Assembly: GCA_023665505.1 (NCBI GenBank)
Contig: JAMPDU010000014.1
Location: 1 to 37,991 of the forward strand
Direction of reading: 5' to 3'
DNA length: 37,991 nucleotides
DNA from: Ruminococcus sp.
Lineage (GTDB): Bacteria > Bacillota > Clostridia > Oscillospirales > Ruminococcaceae
The position numbers and the translations under genes were made by a program. The first letter of the stretch is position 1; the number at the start of each line of letters is the position of its first letter. Shown here one piece after another: positions 6,032-15,309 of this stretch. The notes under the pieces were generated by a model. That model did no database searches, was not told the origin of the DNA, and saw only the letters and a list, made by a program, of their open reading frames with translations.

Positions 6032-6335
6032 ACTTCTCAGCCTGATGACGATATGCAGGAAAGCGGGGCAGCTTTCAATGGGTTTCGACCCGATGAAAGA
6101 GGCTCTGGCGGAGGGAAAGGCGGCGGCGGTAATCGTGGCGGCGGACGTTTCCCCAAAGACGGAAAAGGAAGTCCGCTACTTCGCGGACAGAAAAAACGTA
6201 CCCGTTGCGAAAACGGTTTCCACCATTGACGAGATACACTTCCGGGTGGGAAAAAAAGCGGGTATACTTACGGTTTGCGGCGAGGGCTTTGCGAAAAAAG
6301 CTCTTGAAATATGTGATAACGAAATTACAGAATAA
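6024..6335 (+). CDS. ylxQ: L7Ae/L30e/S12e-family RNA-binding protein YlxQ
   Basis: A 103-residue L7Ae-like protein of the YlxQ type. The N-terminal LLSLMTICRKAGQLSMGFD and the VIVAADVSPKTEKEV strand-helix are typical of kink-turn-binding proteins. It starts with GTG inside the end of rnpM (8-nt overlap), implying coupled translation. The YlxR-YlxQ pair between nusA and infB is conserved in Firmicutes; YlxQ's RNA target is not settled. Confidence 0.92.
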   Translation: MNKLLSLMTICRKAGQLSMGFDPMKEALAEGKAAAVIVAADVSPKTEKEVRYFADRKNVPVAKTVSTIDEIHFRVGKKAGILTVCGEGFAKKALEICDNEITE

Positions 6336-6360
6336 TGTATAAACGGAGGGTACACAGCCT

Positions 6361-9030
6361 ATGAGTACATCGAAAGAACCAAAGATTAAAATTACGGACG
6401 CGGCTAAGGACTTGAAAGTAACGGGTCAGGCGCTGGCGGACTTTTTAAGGGAAAAGCTGGATATTAACAAAAAACCCGCCGCCTCGATAACGGCGGAGGA
6501 AATGAATAGGGTGCTGGAACTTTTCTCGCAGGAAAATCAGGTGGAGTCCTTTGAGGAATATTTTGCCGCAAGGTACGACAAGCCCGCCCAAGCGGAAAAG
6601 CCCGAAAAGGCGGAAAAGGAAACTCCCAAAAAGGAGAAAAAGCCCGCAGCAAAAAAAACGGAGAAGTCCTCCGTTTCGGAGAAATCCTCCGTTACGGAAA
6701 AGGACGAAAAGTCCGAAAAAACCCCAAAGGCGGAGAAAACGGAAAAACCCAAAAAGTCCGCCAAAAAGGAAGAGAGCGCGGAGGCAAAGCAAGAGGAAAC
6801 CAAAGCCGCTCCTGCGGAAAAACCTGCGGAGAAACCCGCCGTTCCCGAAAAAACCGAGGAGAAGTCCGACAAAACGGAAAAGCAGGAAAAATCCAAAAAC
6901 GACCGTTTCGACACCCGGCAGGTTTTGCAGGGGGGACACAAGAAAAAGTCCGAGCAGAAACAGCAGAGCAAACCCGCCGAACAGCAGCGGGGCAAGAAAA
7001 AGCTGGACGTTAAATTCGCGGACAGCACCGCCGTCGTCGACCAAAAAATCCATAAGGTGGACACCCGCGGCTCTTACGTCGAAATGGACAAATACAACGA
7101 AAAATACGACAACATGGCTAACGCCACAGGCGGCGGCAGCCGTAAAAAGGATAATTTTTCCAAAAAGCAAAAGCTCACCCAAAAGTCTCAGCAGCGCAAG
7201 AGCCAGCAGTACTCAAACAAAAAAGAGACCGAGACGGAAAAGCTCCGCCGTTTGGAGCTGGAGCGGGCGAGAAAGCAGCAGCTGAAAGTGCTTATCCCCG
7301 ACGAAATCGTTGTTTCGGAGCTTGCCATGCGGCTTAAGGTGGCGGCAAGCGAGGTCATCAAAAAACTTATGCAGCTTGGCGAAATGTGCACCATAAATCA
7401 GGTTATCGACTTTGACACAGCCTCTCTCGTTGCGGAGGAACTGGGGGCAAAGGTGGAGAAAGAGGTAATTATTACCATTGAGGAACGGCTCATCGACGAC
7501 TCCGAGGACAAGGACGAGGACGGCATAGAGCGCGCTCCCGTGGTGGTTGTTATGGGTCACGTCGACCACGGCAAAACCTCTCTCCTCGATAAGATACGCA
7601 ACGCAAACGTTACCTCCACCGAGGCGGGGGGAATTACCCAGCACATCGGCGCGTACCGCGTCGCCTGCAACGGCAGGGAGATAACTTTCCTCGATACCCC
7701 GGGACACGAGGCGTTCACATCAATGCGTGCAAGGGGCGCGCAGATAACAGATATTGCCATTCTTGTGGTTGCTGCGGACGACGGCATAATGCCCCAGACC
7801 ATCGAGGCTATCAACCACGCAAAGGCGGCGGGGGTTTCCATAATCGTCGCCATAAACAAAATGGACAAAGAGGGGGCGAACCCCGAGGCTGTAAAGCAAA
7901 AGCTCACCGAATACGACCTCGTCGTGGAGGAATGGGGCGGCGATGTAATCTGCGTGCCCGTGTCCGCAAAAACGGGTCAGGGCATAGACGAGCTGCTTGA
8001 AAACGTCCTGCTTGTAGCCGAGGTTGCGGAACTCAAAGCCAACCCCAACAGGCTTGCAAAGGGTACTGTTATCGAGGCGCGGCTTGACAAGGGCAGAGGT
8101 CCTATCGCAACCCTTTTGGTGCAGAACGGTACTCTCCATACGGGGGACATCATTATCGCGGGCACTTCTTTGGGACGCGTCCGCGTGATGACCAACGACA
8201 AGGGTCAGGTGGTGAAAGAGGCGGGACCCTCTTACCCCGTGGAAATTACGGGACTTGACGAGGTACCCTCGGCGGGCGATATTTTCAACGCCGTTGAGGA
8301 CGAACGTCTCGCCCGTGAGCTTGTGGAGCAGCGTAAACACGAGGCTAAGCAAGAGCAATTCAAGCAGTATCAGAAAGTCACCCTCGACAACCTGTTCAGC
8401 CAGATTGAGCAGGGCGAGATTAAGGAGCTGCCGATTATCGTCAAGGCGGACGTTCAAGGCTCGGTTGAGGCTGTAAAACAGTCTTTGGAAAAACTTACCA
8501 ATGACGAGGTAAGAGTACGGGTTATTCATGGCGCGGTGGGAGCTGTCTCCGAGGGGGACGTAATGCTTGCCAACGCCTCAAACGCGATAATTGTAGGATT
8601 TAACGTCCGCCCCGACCCCGTTGCCGCAGACAACGCCGCAAGAGACGGCGTGGATATTCGCCTGTACAGAATTATTTACGACGCCATCGAAGAGATTACC
8701 ACCGCCATGAAAGGCATGCTCGCGCCGAAATTCCGCGAGGTCAATCTGGGACGTGTCGAGGTTCGGCAGGTGTACAAAATTTCAAGCGTGGGAACGGTTT
8801 CGGGTTCGTACGTGCTGAACGGCAAGATAACCCGCAGCGCGGATATACGTGTAGTTCGGGACGGCATTATCATCGCCGACGACAAGATGTCCAGCCTTAA
8901 GCGTTTCAAGGACGACGTGAAAGAGGTTGCCGAGGGTTACGAATGCGGTATCACCCTTGAAAAATTCAACGACATTCATGTGGGCGATATTTTCGAGGCA
9001 TACTATATGGAGGAATACAGACCCGACTGA
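6361..9030 (+). CDS. infB: Translation initiation factor IF-2
   Basis: An 889-residue IF-2, the GTPase that brings initiator tRNA to the 30S subunit and promotes 50S joining. The N-terminal IF2-N helical domain (about 10-60) is followed by a long Lys/Glu/Ser/Pro low-complexity stretch (about 70-250), a second IF2-N-type domain (about 310-365), then the G domain with G1 GHVDHGKTS (399-407), G3 DTPGHE (445-450) and G4 NKMD (499-502), and domains II-IV to the end. ATG at 6361 follows ACGGAGGG. Its TGA stop is the first codon of a 7-nt repeat array in the rbfA leader. Confidence 0.98.
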   Translation: MSTSKEPKIKITDAAKDLKVTGQALADFLREKLDINKKPAASITAEEMNRVLELFSQENQVESFEEYFAARYDKPAQAEKPEKAEKETPKKEKKPAAKKTEKSSVSEKSSVTEKDEKSEKTPKAEKTEKPKKSAKKEESAEAKQEETKAAPAEKPAEKPAVPEKTEEKSDKTEKQEKSKNDRFDTRQVLQGGHKKKSEQKQQSKPAEQQRGKKKLDVKFADSTAVVDQKIHKVDTRGSYVEMDKYNEKYDNMANATGGGSRKKDNFSKKQKLTQKSQQRKSQQYSNKKETETEKLRRLELERARKQQLKVLIPDEIVVSELAMRLKVAASEVIKKLMQLGEMCTINQVIDFDTASLVAEELGAKVEKEVIITIEERLIDDSEDKDEDGIERAPVVVVMGHVDHGKTSLLDKIRNANVTSTEAGGITQHIGAYRVACNGREITFLDTPGHEAFTSMRARGAQITDIAILVVAADDGIMPQTIEAINHAKAAGVSIIVAINKMDKEGANPEAVKQKLTEYDLVVEEWGGDVICVPVSAKTGQGIDELLENVLLVAEVAELKANPNRLAKGTVIEARLDKGRGPIATLLVQNGTLHTGDIIIAGTSLGRVRVMTNDKGQVVKEAGPSYPVEITGLDEVPSAGDIFNAVEDERLARELVEQRKHEAKQEQFKQYQKVTLDNLFSQIEQGEIKELPIIVKADVQGSVEAVKQSLEKLTNDEVRVRVIHGAVGAVSEGDVMLANASNAIIVGFNVRPDPVAADNAARDGVDIRLYRIIYDAIEEITTAMKGMLAPKFREVNLGRVEVRQVYKISSVGTVSGSYVLNGKITRSADIRVVRDGIIIADDKMSSLKRFKDDVKEVAEGYECGITLEKFNDIHVGDIFEAYYMEEYRPD

Positions 9031-9113
9031 CAGTGTACAGTTGACAGTTGATAGTTGACAGTTAAATTTATCGGAGCAACTATACACTGTACACTTTACA
9101 CTGTACACTGTCA
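9028..9113. repeat. Inverted 7-nt repeat arrays between infB and rbfA
   Basis: Array 1 (9028-9063) reads TGACAGT, GTACAGT, TGACAGT, TGATAGT, TGACAGT, beginning with the infB stop codon. Array 2 (9078-9113) reads in ACTGTAC-type units and runs straight into AGGGAGG, the rbfA ribosome site. The arrays are inverse complements at 27 of 36 positions, enclosing a 14-nt loop that contains TCGGAGC, with AA following (TCGGAGCAAC at 9071-9080). Confidence 0.8.
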
Positions 9114-9128
9114 AGGGAGGAAATGTTT

Positions 9129-9500
9129 ATGGCTAACTTCAGAAACGGGCGTATGTCCGAGGATATAAAGCGGGAAATTTCGGGACTTATCCGCGAGGAG
9201 ATAAAAGACCCCCGTGTTAACGCGGGACTTGTCTCGGTGGTGCGGACGGAGCTTTCCGGAGACGCCTCCCACTGCAAGGTCTATATTTCAAGCATAGAGG
9301 GTACTGATGCCGCCAAAACCGCCGTGAAAGGTCTTGAAAGCGCCTCGGGAATGATGAGGCGGCATATTTCCAACAGGCTGCACCTTAAAAAGTGCCCCGA
9401 GCTGAAATTTATTGCCGACGACTCAATCGAGCACTCGGCTGAAATCGCCCGCATGCTTGAAAAAATCGAAATCAAAGACGACGAGGATATGGAGAATTAA
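9129..9500 (+). CDS. rbfA: 30S ribosome-binding factor RbfA
   Basis: A 123-residue RbfA, a KH-fold protein that binds the 30S subunit during late 16S rRNA maturation. The family start MANFRNGRMSEDIKREIS and the core KDPRVNAGLVSVVRTELS...CKVYIS are clear, as is the C-terminal LKFIADDSIEHSAEIARML. The ATG at 9129 is chosen because GGGAGG lies 8 nt before it; the in-frame ATG at 9123 would leave only 2 nt. It is followed 1 nt later by nrnA. Confidence 0.95.
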   Translation: MANFRNGRMSEDIKREISGLIREEIKDPRVNAGLVSVVRTELSGDASHCKVYISSIEGTDAAKTAVKGLESASGMMRRHISNRLHLKKCPELKFIADDSIEHSAEIARMLEKIEIKDDEDMEN

Positions 9501-9501
9501 T

Positions 9502-10467
9502 ATGCAGATAAATTTAAAGGAAACAGCCGATTTCCTCAAAGCCCACGACAATTACTACATTTTAACCCACCAAAGCCCCGACGGCGACACCATGGGCAGC
9601 GGTTTCGGGCTTTGTTTCGCCCTGCGGAAAATCGGCAAAAACGCCAATGTGGTGTGCTCCGACGAGTTCCCCAAAAGGTATTATTATATGCACGACCATT
9701 ACGAGCCGCAGAAATTTACCCCCGATACAATCGTGGCGGTGGACGTTGCCGACCCCAAGCTGCTGGGTTCAAAACTTGCTCAGTACGGCAGCTATGTTGA
9801 CCTGTGCATCGACCACCACATCTCCAATACCGAGTACGCCAAGCAGCTTTTGGTGTACCCCGACGCCGCCGCAGCCTGCGAGGTAATCTACCGCGTGCTG
9901 GCGGAAATGGAAGTGCCCCTTGACAAACTCATCGCCGAGTGCCTTTACACGGGCATTGCCACCGACACGGGCTGTTTTAAGTACGGCAACACCACGCGGC
10001 TTGCCCACATCATCACCGCCAAGCTTATGGATTACGGCATAAATTTGGAGCGGATAAACCGCGAAATGTTCGACGTAAAAAGCCGCGCCAGACTTAAAGT
10101 GGAGCAGTACATCAACTCCGCAATGGAGTTTTACCTCGACGACAAGTGTGCAATGGCTGCCGTCACCCTCGAAACCATTAAGGAGACGGGTCTTGCCCAG
10201 GAGGAATTCGAGGGCATTTCGGGCATGAGCGTGCAGGTTGAGGGCGTGAAAGTCGGGGTTATCATCAAGGAAAAGGAGCGGGGCAAATTCAAGGTTTCAA
10301 TGCGTTCCGCCTCTGACGCGGACGTGTCCGCCATATGCCGCAAATTCGGCGGCGGGGGACACGTCAAGGCGGCGGGCTGCACCCTCGAGGGCGACCTTGA
10401 GGACGTTAAGCTGAAACTTCTCTCGGGCATAGCTCCCGCGCTGGGGATAGACCTATGGCTTGCGTAA
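9502..10467 (+). CDS. nrnA: Bifunctional oligoribonuclease/PAP phosphatase NrnA
   Basis: A 321-residue DHH-family phosphoesterase. It carries the metal motifs THQSPDGDTMGSG, VAVDVADP, DHHISN and TGIATDTGCFKY, and the C-terminal DHHA1 motif FGGGGHVKAAGC. The family degrades 2-5 nt RNAs and hydrolyses 3'-phosphoadenosine 5'-phosphate or related dinucleotides. The ATG at 9502 (GGAG 7 nt upstream) is preferred to a longer frame running through rbfA. The end overlaps truB by 13 nt. Position between rbfA and truB is standard for Clostridia. Confidence 0.93.
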   Translation: MQINLKETADFLKAHDNYYILTHQSPDGDTMGSGFGLCFALRKIGKNANVVCSDEFPKRYYYMHDHYEPQKFTPDTIVAVDVADPKLLGSKLAQYGSYVDLCIDHHISNTEYAKQLLVYPDAAAACEVIYRVLAEMEVPLDKLIAECLYTGIATDTGCFKYGNTTRLAHIITAKLMDYGINLERINREMFDVKSRARLKVEQYINSAMEFYLDDKCAMAAVTLETIKETGLAQEEFEGISGMSVQVEGVKVGVIIKEKERGKFKVSMRSASDADVSAICRKFGGGGHVKAAGCTLEGDLEDVKLKLLSGIAPALGIDLWLA

Positions 10468-11384
10468 AAAATGCCGCCGAAAATTCGGCAGCCGAGCTTT
10501 GCGGCGTAATATGCGTAAACAAACCCGCAGGGTTCACAAGTTTCGACGTTATCGCCAAAATGCGGGGCATACTTAAAATGAAACGTCTCGGTCACGGGGG
10601 CACTCTCGACCCCATGGCGACAGGAGTACTTCCCGTTTTTGCGGGACGGGCAGCCAAAGCCTGCGACATTCTCCCCGACAGCGGCAAAACCTACGAGGCG
10701 GGCTTCCGTTTCGGCGTAACCACCGATACGCAGGACGTTACGGGGACGGTTACCAAAGAACGTAAAGCGGACGTTACCGCAGAACAGCTGGAAACGGTAC
10801 TGGAAAATTTCCGCGGGGAAATTATGCAAATTCCGCCGATGTACTCCGCCGTTTCGGTTGGGGGGAAACGCCTATACGACCTTGCCCGAAAGGGTATAGA
10901 GGTTGAACGTACGGCTCGCCCCGTGACGATTTACACCCTTGAACTTTTGGAATTTAACGAGGGCGGACAGTGCGGCGTACTGAAAATTTCCTGCTCAAAG
11001 GGCACGTACGTCAGAACGTTAATCAACGACATCGGCGAGGCTCTCGGCTGCGGCGGGGTAATGACTTCCCTTGTGCGCACCGCCGCCTGCGGCTTTACTT
11101 TGGCGGACTGCCTGACCTTGGAGCAGTTGCAGGAAATCGCAAACGGCGGCGGGGATTTTTCCTCGGTGACAAGACCCGTGGAAAGCCTTTTCGCGGGACT
11201 TCCCTCGGTGCGGCTTTCGGCGGCGCAGGAGCGAATGTACCGCAACGGCGTTAAGCTTGCTCTAAACAAAATAAAAATTTCGGGAGCGGGTTCGCCCCTA
11301 AAGGTTTACGGCGAAAGCGGCTTTATCGGTACTGCAATAAAGGACGAAACCAACGGCATTTTAAGGGTACACAAAAACTTCTAA
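10455..11384 (+). CDS. truB: tRNA pseudouridine(55) synthase TruB
   Basis: A 309-residue TruB, which converts U55 in the T-loop of tRNAs to pseudouridine. The catalytic Asp is D52 in GHGGTLDPMATGVLP; the other motifs PPMYSAVSVGGKRLYDLAR and CSKGTYVRTLINDIGEALG are present. The N-terminus has about 14 extra residues before the usual GVICVNKPAG start. It begins inside nrnA (13-nt overlap). The last codon and stop (TTCTAA) form the first unit of the 7-nt array leading into ribF. Confidence 0.95.
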   Translation: MACVKNAAENSAAELCGVICVNKPAGFTSFDVIAKMRGILKMKRLGHGGTLDPMATGVLPVFAGRAAKACDILPDSGKTYEAGFRFGVTTDTQDVTGTVTKERKADVTAEQLETVLENFRGEIMQIPPMYSAVSVGGKRLYDLARKGIEVERTARPVTIYTLELLEFNEGGQCGVLKISCSKGTYVRTLINDIGEALGCGGVMTSLVRTAACGFTLADCLTLEQLQEIANGGGDFSSVTRPVESLFAGLPSVRLSAAQERMYRNGVKLALNKIKISGAGSPLKVYGESGFIGTAIKDETNGILRVHKNF

Positions 11385-11417
11385 CCTCTATCCTCTAATC
11401 TCTAACTTCTGAAAGGA
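11379..11417 (+). repeat. 7-nt tandem array between truB and ribF
   Basis: TTCTAAC, CTCTATC, CTCTAAT, CTCTAAC, TTCTGAA then AGGA. The truB stop is in the first unit and the ribF ribosome site AAAGGA at the end. Nearly the same array precedes ftsW at 25744-25783 on the other strand. Confidence 0.8.
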
Positions 11418-11431
11418 CGTGAACGCGGCAG

Positions 11432-12391
11432 ATGGTTGACCTGACGGGAACAAACGACGTGCCCCAAAGCAGCACGGCAGTTGCGATGGGGCTTTTCGAC
11501 GGACTTCATTACGGGCACAGAACAGTGATACGCCGCGCGGCGGACGTCGCGGCTGAAAACCCGGGCATCGAGCCTGCCGTGTTCACATTCGACACCGCCA
11601 GCGTTACCTCAAAGGGAGACGGCGGCGTTGAGTACATTCTGTCACGGGAAATGAAATTCGAGCTTATAGAACATCTTGGGGTGCGGTACGTCTACTCCCC
11701 CGATTTCATGAATTTTAAAGACCTTACAGGCGAGGAGTTCGTGGAGCTTGTTCTCTGCGGCAAGCTGAACGCCCGCTTTGTAACCTGCGGCGAGGACTTC
11801 CGTTTCGGCAGACAGGCGAAGTGCGGCGTTGACGAGCTTGACAGGCTTTGCAGAAAACACGGCATAGGGCTGTACGTCGTGCCCCCCGTCCGCCAAAAAC
11901 AGGGGGCGCGCATATCCTCGACCATGATACGGGAGCTTATCCGCAGCGGCGACATCGAGCAGGCGAACCTGCTTTTGGGCAATCATTTTACAATGAAACT
12001 CCCCGTCGTTTACGGCAATCGGCTTGGCAGGGAGCTTAACTTCCCGACAATAAACCAGTATCTTCCGAAACGGCAGGTAATGCCCCGTTTCGGGGTGTAC
12101 GCCTCAAAAACCGAGTTGCCGGGACAAATTTACAAAAGCGTTACCAACATCGGGGTAAAGCCCACCGTGGGCAGCGCCGCTCCCCTTGCCGAGACGCATA
12201 TAATCGGCTTTGACGGCAGCGACCTTTACGGGGAAATTGCCAAAATTTCCCTCATAAGCTTTATCCGCCCCGAAATGAAATTCGACAACGTTAACGACCT
12301 TAAAGCGCAGATAGGGCGGGACGTTCGAGCCGCCCTTGAAGTCCCCGAGGAAAAATATAAGAATATAAGAAATTTACGCGAGGAAAATTGA
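11432..12391 (+). CDS. ribF: Bifunctional riboflavin kinase/FAD synthetase
   Basis: A 319-residue RibF that makes FMN and then FAD. The N-terminal nucleotidyltransferase half has GLFDGLHYGH (20-29) and RISSTMIRELIRSGDIEQAN. The C-terminal flavokinase half has GNRLGRELNFPTIN, PRFGVYAS and NIGVKPTV, ending around residue 305. The ATG at 11432 lies 14 nt after AAAGGA, a long spacing; no better in-frame start exists because the intervening GTG is out of frame. It ends just before the DUF3781 gene. Confidence 0.94.
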   Translation: MVDLTGTNDVPQSSTAVAMGLFDGLHYGHRTVIRRAADVAAENPGIEPAVFTFDTASVTSKGDGGVEYILSREMKFELIEHLGVRYVYSPDFMNFKDLTGEEFVELVLCGKLNARFVTCGEDFRFGRQAKCGVDELDRLCRKHGIGLYVVPPVRQKQGARISSTMIRELIRSGDIEQANLLLGNHFTMKLPVVYGNRLGRELNFPTINQYLPKRQVMPRFGVYASKTELPGQIYKSVTNIGVKPTVGSAAPLAETHIIGFDGSDLYGEIAKISLISFIRPEMKFDNVNDLKAQIGRDVRAALEVPEEKYKNIRNLREEN

Positions 12392-12393
12392 TT

Positions 12394-12648
12394 ATGGAAG
12401 ATAAAAATTTACTGCTTAAAAATATCGGCAGGCTGCACACCACCGAGCAGGGCGAAAAAAGAATACTCAGCAACTTAGGCTTGTCCGAGGGCGACCCCGT
12501 GGCGGTCTGCAAAAAAATCATACTTGACGAAAACTGCAATATTTACCAAAATGGCAAAAATTGGTACTGCGAAAAAGACGGCGTACAGATAACCGTCAAC
12601 GCGGGCAGCTACACCATTATAACGGTACATAAAATCAGGAGGAATTAA
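12394..12648 (+). CDS. DUF3781-like small protein
   Basis: An 84-residue protein resembling DUF3781. The recognisable parts are IGRLHTTEQGEKRI, GLSEGDPVAVCKKII and the C-terminal GKNWYCEKDGVQITVNAG with SYTIITVHK. It has a conserved Cys and a beta-rich C-terminus but no catalytic signature I know. The ATG at 12394 has AGGA 9 nt upstream and starts 2 nt after the ribF stop; gltX starts 1 nt after its stop, so it is a true operon member. Function unknown. Confidence 0.75.
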   Translation: MEDKNLLLKNIGRLHTTEQGEKRILSNLGLSEGDPVAVCKKIILDENCNIYQNGKNWYCEKDGVQITVNAGSYTIITVHKIRRN

Positions 12649-12649
12649 A

Positions 12650-14110
12650 ATGAACACCGAAAATATCAGAACACGTTTCGCGCCCAGTCCCACGGGCTTT
12701 ATGCACATCGGCAACCTGCGGACGGCGCTGTACACCTACATCATCGCCAAAAAATACGGCGGGAAATTCATTCTCCGTATCGAGGACACAGACCAAGGGC
12801 GTTACGTCGAGGGGGCGACGGAGGTTATTTACGACACCCTCCGTTCCTGCGGCTTAAACTGGGACGAGGGTCCCGACGTGGGCGGACCGGTTGGACCTTA
12901 CGTCCAGTCGGAGCGTATGGGCATTTTCAAGGAGTACGCCGAAAAGCTGGTGGAGACGGGGCACGCCTACTACTGTTTCTGCACCAAAGAGCGTATGGAG
13001 AAAGTCCACGAGGAACAGCAGGCAAAGGGCATTACCCCGACTTACGACCGCCACTGCCGAGACCTGCCCAAAGAAGAGGTTGACAGACTTCTTGCGGCAG
13101 GCACGCCCTACGTTATACGCCAGAAAGTCCCCCTCGACGGCACAACCGCGTTCCGCGACGAGCTGTACGGCGAGATAACCGTCCCCAACGCGGATTTGGA
13201 CGACCAAATTCTGCTAAAGGCTGACGGCATGCCGACTTACAATTTCGCCAACGTTGTGGACGACCATTTAATGGGAATTACCCATGTTGTCCGCGGCAAC
13301 GAGTACCTTTCCTCCGCGCCTAAGTACAATCTTCTGTACGAGGCTTTCGGCTGGGAAATTCCCACATATATCCACGTGGAGCACATTATGCGGGACGAGC
13401 GGCACAAGCTTTCCAAGCGGGACGGCGACGCCTATTTCGGGGACTTTACCGCAAAAGGGTACTACATTCCCGCCATACTGAACTACATCGCGCTTTTAGG
13501 TTGGTCGCCCAAAGGGGAGCAGGAAATTTTTACCTTAGACGAGCTTGTGCAAGAATTTGACATAAGCGGAATATCCAAGTCCCCCGCCATATTCGACCCG
13601 GTGAAAATGAAAGCGATAAACGCCGAGTGGCTGCGGCGCATACCCCAAGAGGAGTTCAAACAGCTTGCCCTGCCCTACATCAGGCAGACCTGCAAGCGGG
13701 AGGACATAGACCTTGACGTGCTCTGCAAGACATTGCAGCCCCGCACGGAACTGCTGACGGACATTCCCGAAAAGGTGGACTTTATCGACGAGCTGCGGGA
13801 GTACGGCAACGACCTGTTTTTCAACAAAAAAATGAAAACCACCCCCGAGACGGCTTTGTCCGCCCTTGACGCGGTGCTGCCCGTGCTTGAAAGCATAGGC
13901 GAGGCGTACTGGACGGAGGAAGTCCTCCACGAAAAGGTTTTCGCGGAAATCGAGCGTCTGGGCGTGAAAAACGGCTGGGTGCTGCTGCCTATGAGAGCGG
14001 CGCTGTCAGGCAAACCCTCAACCCCCGGCGGCGGAATAGAGCTTGCGGCGATACTGGGGCGGAAAGAAACGCTCGCCCGAATTAAACAGGCGATTTCCCA
14101 ATTGTCATAA
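12650..14110 (+). CDS. gltX: Glutamate--tRNA ligase
   Basis: A 486-residue class I aminoacyl-tRNA synthetase charging tRNA-Glu (and, in many Firmicutes, tRNA-Gln for later amidation). The HIGH motif is HIGN (19-22) in RFAPSPTGFMHIGNLRT, and the KMSKS motif is KLSKR (253-257). An anticodon-binding helical domain fills residues 330-486. AGGAGG lies 6 nt before ATG. It closes the operon that begins with rimP. No terminator is evident after it, and the stop codon overlaps a weak promoter-like sequence for the ABC genes. Confidence 0.97.
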   Translation: MNTENIRTRFAPSPTGFMHIGNLRTALYTYIIAKKYGGKFILRIEDTDQGRYVEGATEVIYDTLRSCGLNWDEGPDVGGPVGPYVQSERMGIFKEYAEKLVETGHAYYCFCTKERMEKVHEEQQAKGITPTYDRHCRDLPKEEVDRLLAAGTPYVIRQKVPLDGTTAFRDELYGEITVPNADLDDQILLKADGMPTYNFANVVDDHLMGITHVVRGNEYLSSAPKYNLLYEAFGWEIPTYIHVEHIMRDERHKLSKRDGDAYFGDFTAKGYYIPAILNYIALLGWSPKGEQEIFTLDELVQEFDISGISKSPAIFDPVKMKAINAEWLRRIPQEEFKQLALPYIRQTCKREDIDLDVLCKTLQPRTELLTDIPEKVDFIDELREYGNDLFFNKKMKTTPETALSALDAVLPVLESIGEAYWTEEVLHEKVFAEIERLGVKNGWVLLPMRAALSGKPSTPGGGIELAAILGRKETLARIKQAISQLS

Positions 14111-14130
14111 CGCAATTTTAATGGTACTGT
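14102..14130 (+). promoter_or_regulatory. Possible promoter of the ABC transporter genes
   Basis: TTGTCA (14102-14107), 17-nt spacer, TACTGT (14125-14130) with an extended -10 TGG, overlapping the gltX stop. The -10 is poor, so read-through from gltX is an equal possibility. Confidence 0.35.
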
Positions 14131-14196
14131 CACACAACGTACACATTACGCTGATAAAATAATATTTGGCAATTTTACAAAAAGGTGGTTTACCAA

Positions 14197-15309
14197 ATGA
14201 TAGAAGTTCAAAACCTTACCAAGCAGTACGGTCAGAAAAAAGCCGTTGACGACCTGTCTTTCACCATAAGCGACGGGGAAATCTTAGGCTTTCTCGGACC
14301 TAACGGCGCGGGCAAATCCACGACTATGAACATGCTTACGGGGTACATTTCCTCAACCTCGGGGAAAGCCCTTATTAACGGCGTTGACATTCTCGACGAC
14401 CCTATCGCGGCTAAAAAGAATATCGGCTATCTGCCCGAAATTCCGCCGCTTTACCTCGATATGACCGTCAAGGATTACCTCAATTTCATTTACGATTTAA
14501 AGAAGTGCAAGCTCCCCCGCAAGTCCCATTTAGAGGACGTTTGCGGACTTGTAATGATTAACGACGTTTACAACCGTATCATACGCAACCTTTCCAAGGG
14601 CTACAAGCAGCGTGTGGGACTTGCTCAGGCTCTTATCGGCAACCCCCCCATTCTGATACTGGACGAGCCGACGGTTGGACTTGACCCCAAGCAGATTATC
14701 GAGATACGCTCCCTTATTAAAAAACTGGGCAAAAAGCACACGGTAATTCTTTCCTCCCACATTCTGCCGGAGATACAGGCGGTGTGCGACAGAATTATCA
14801 TCATCAACGGCGGAAAAATCGCCGCCGACGATACCACCGAAAATCTCACGAAAAACATTACCGCCGACCATAAACTTGTGGCGCGGATAGACGGCCCACG
14901 GGAGGAAGTCCTTAAAATGATACGCGCGATTAACGGCGTTGTAACCGTGGTTGCGGACATGGAGCGGGAAAAGGGTATCTACGATTTTGAGATTGAGACA
15001 AAGGAAGATACGGACATTCGCCGCGAGCTTTTCAAGCGGGTTGCCGCGCGGAACTGGGCTATACTGGGACTTAAAACCTCCGAACTTACCCTTGAGGACA
15101 TCTTCCTTAAAATTACAATGGGGGACAATGTTGTCATCAAAACCAAAAAAACCGAGTCTGCCATAGAGGCAGCGGAAAAAGCCGCCGAAGAGGAAATTTC
15201 CGCAGCACCCGAAACAGCGGAGGAAAAAGCGGAGGAAGTCCCCGCCGAAAAGGAAAAAATTCCCGAAAAAAAGAGTAAAAAGAAAAATTCCAAGGAGGAA
15301 AAGAAATAA
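14197..15309 (+). CDS. ABC transporter ATP-binding protein (GldA/CcmA-like)
   Basis: A 370-residue ABC ATPase that should power the permease encoded next. Walker A is GPNGAGKST (34-42), the signature is LSKGYKQR (132-139), Walker B is ILILDEP (152-158) and the switch His is in SSHILPEI. Residues about 215-320 form a C-terminal ACT-like region as in drug and Gld-type ATPases. The last 50 residues are an Ala/Glu/Lys tail likely to be disordered, unusual for the family. The ATG at 14197 has AAAGGTGG 8 nt upstream. Its TAA overlaps the permease ATG by one base. Confidence 0.9.
   Translation: MIEVQNLTKQYGQKKAVDDLSFTISDGEILGFLGPNGAGKSTTMNMLTGYISSTSGKALINGVDILDDPIAAKKNIGYLPEIPPLYLDMTVKDYLNFIYDLKKCKLPRKSHLEDVCGLVMINDVYNRIIRNLSKGYKQRVGLAQALIGNPPILILDEPTVGLDPKQIIEIRSLIKKLGKKHTVILSSHILPEIQAVCDRIIIINGGKIAADDTTENLTKNITADHKLVARIDGPREEVLKMIRAINGVVTVVADMEREKGIYDFEIETKEDTDIRRELFKRVAARNWAILGLKTSELTLEDIFLKITMGDNVVIKTKKTESAIEAAEKAAEEEISAAPETAEEKAEEVPAEKEKIPEKKSKKKNSKEEKK

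Noticed and set aside
6445..7182. A 245-residue minus-strand frame rich in Leu and Phe opposite infB
   Set aside because: It mirrors the Lys/Glu low-complexity part of IF-2; sense codons AAG/GAA give CTT/TTC on the other strand. No ribosome site or family pattern.
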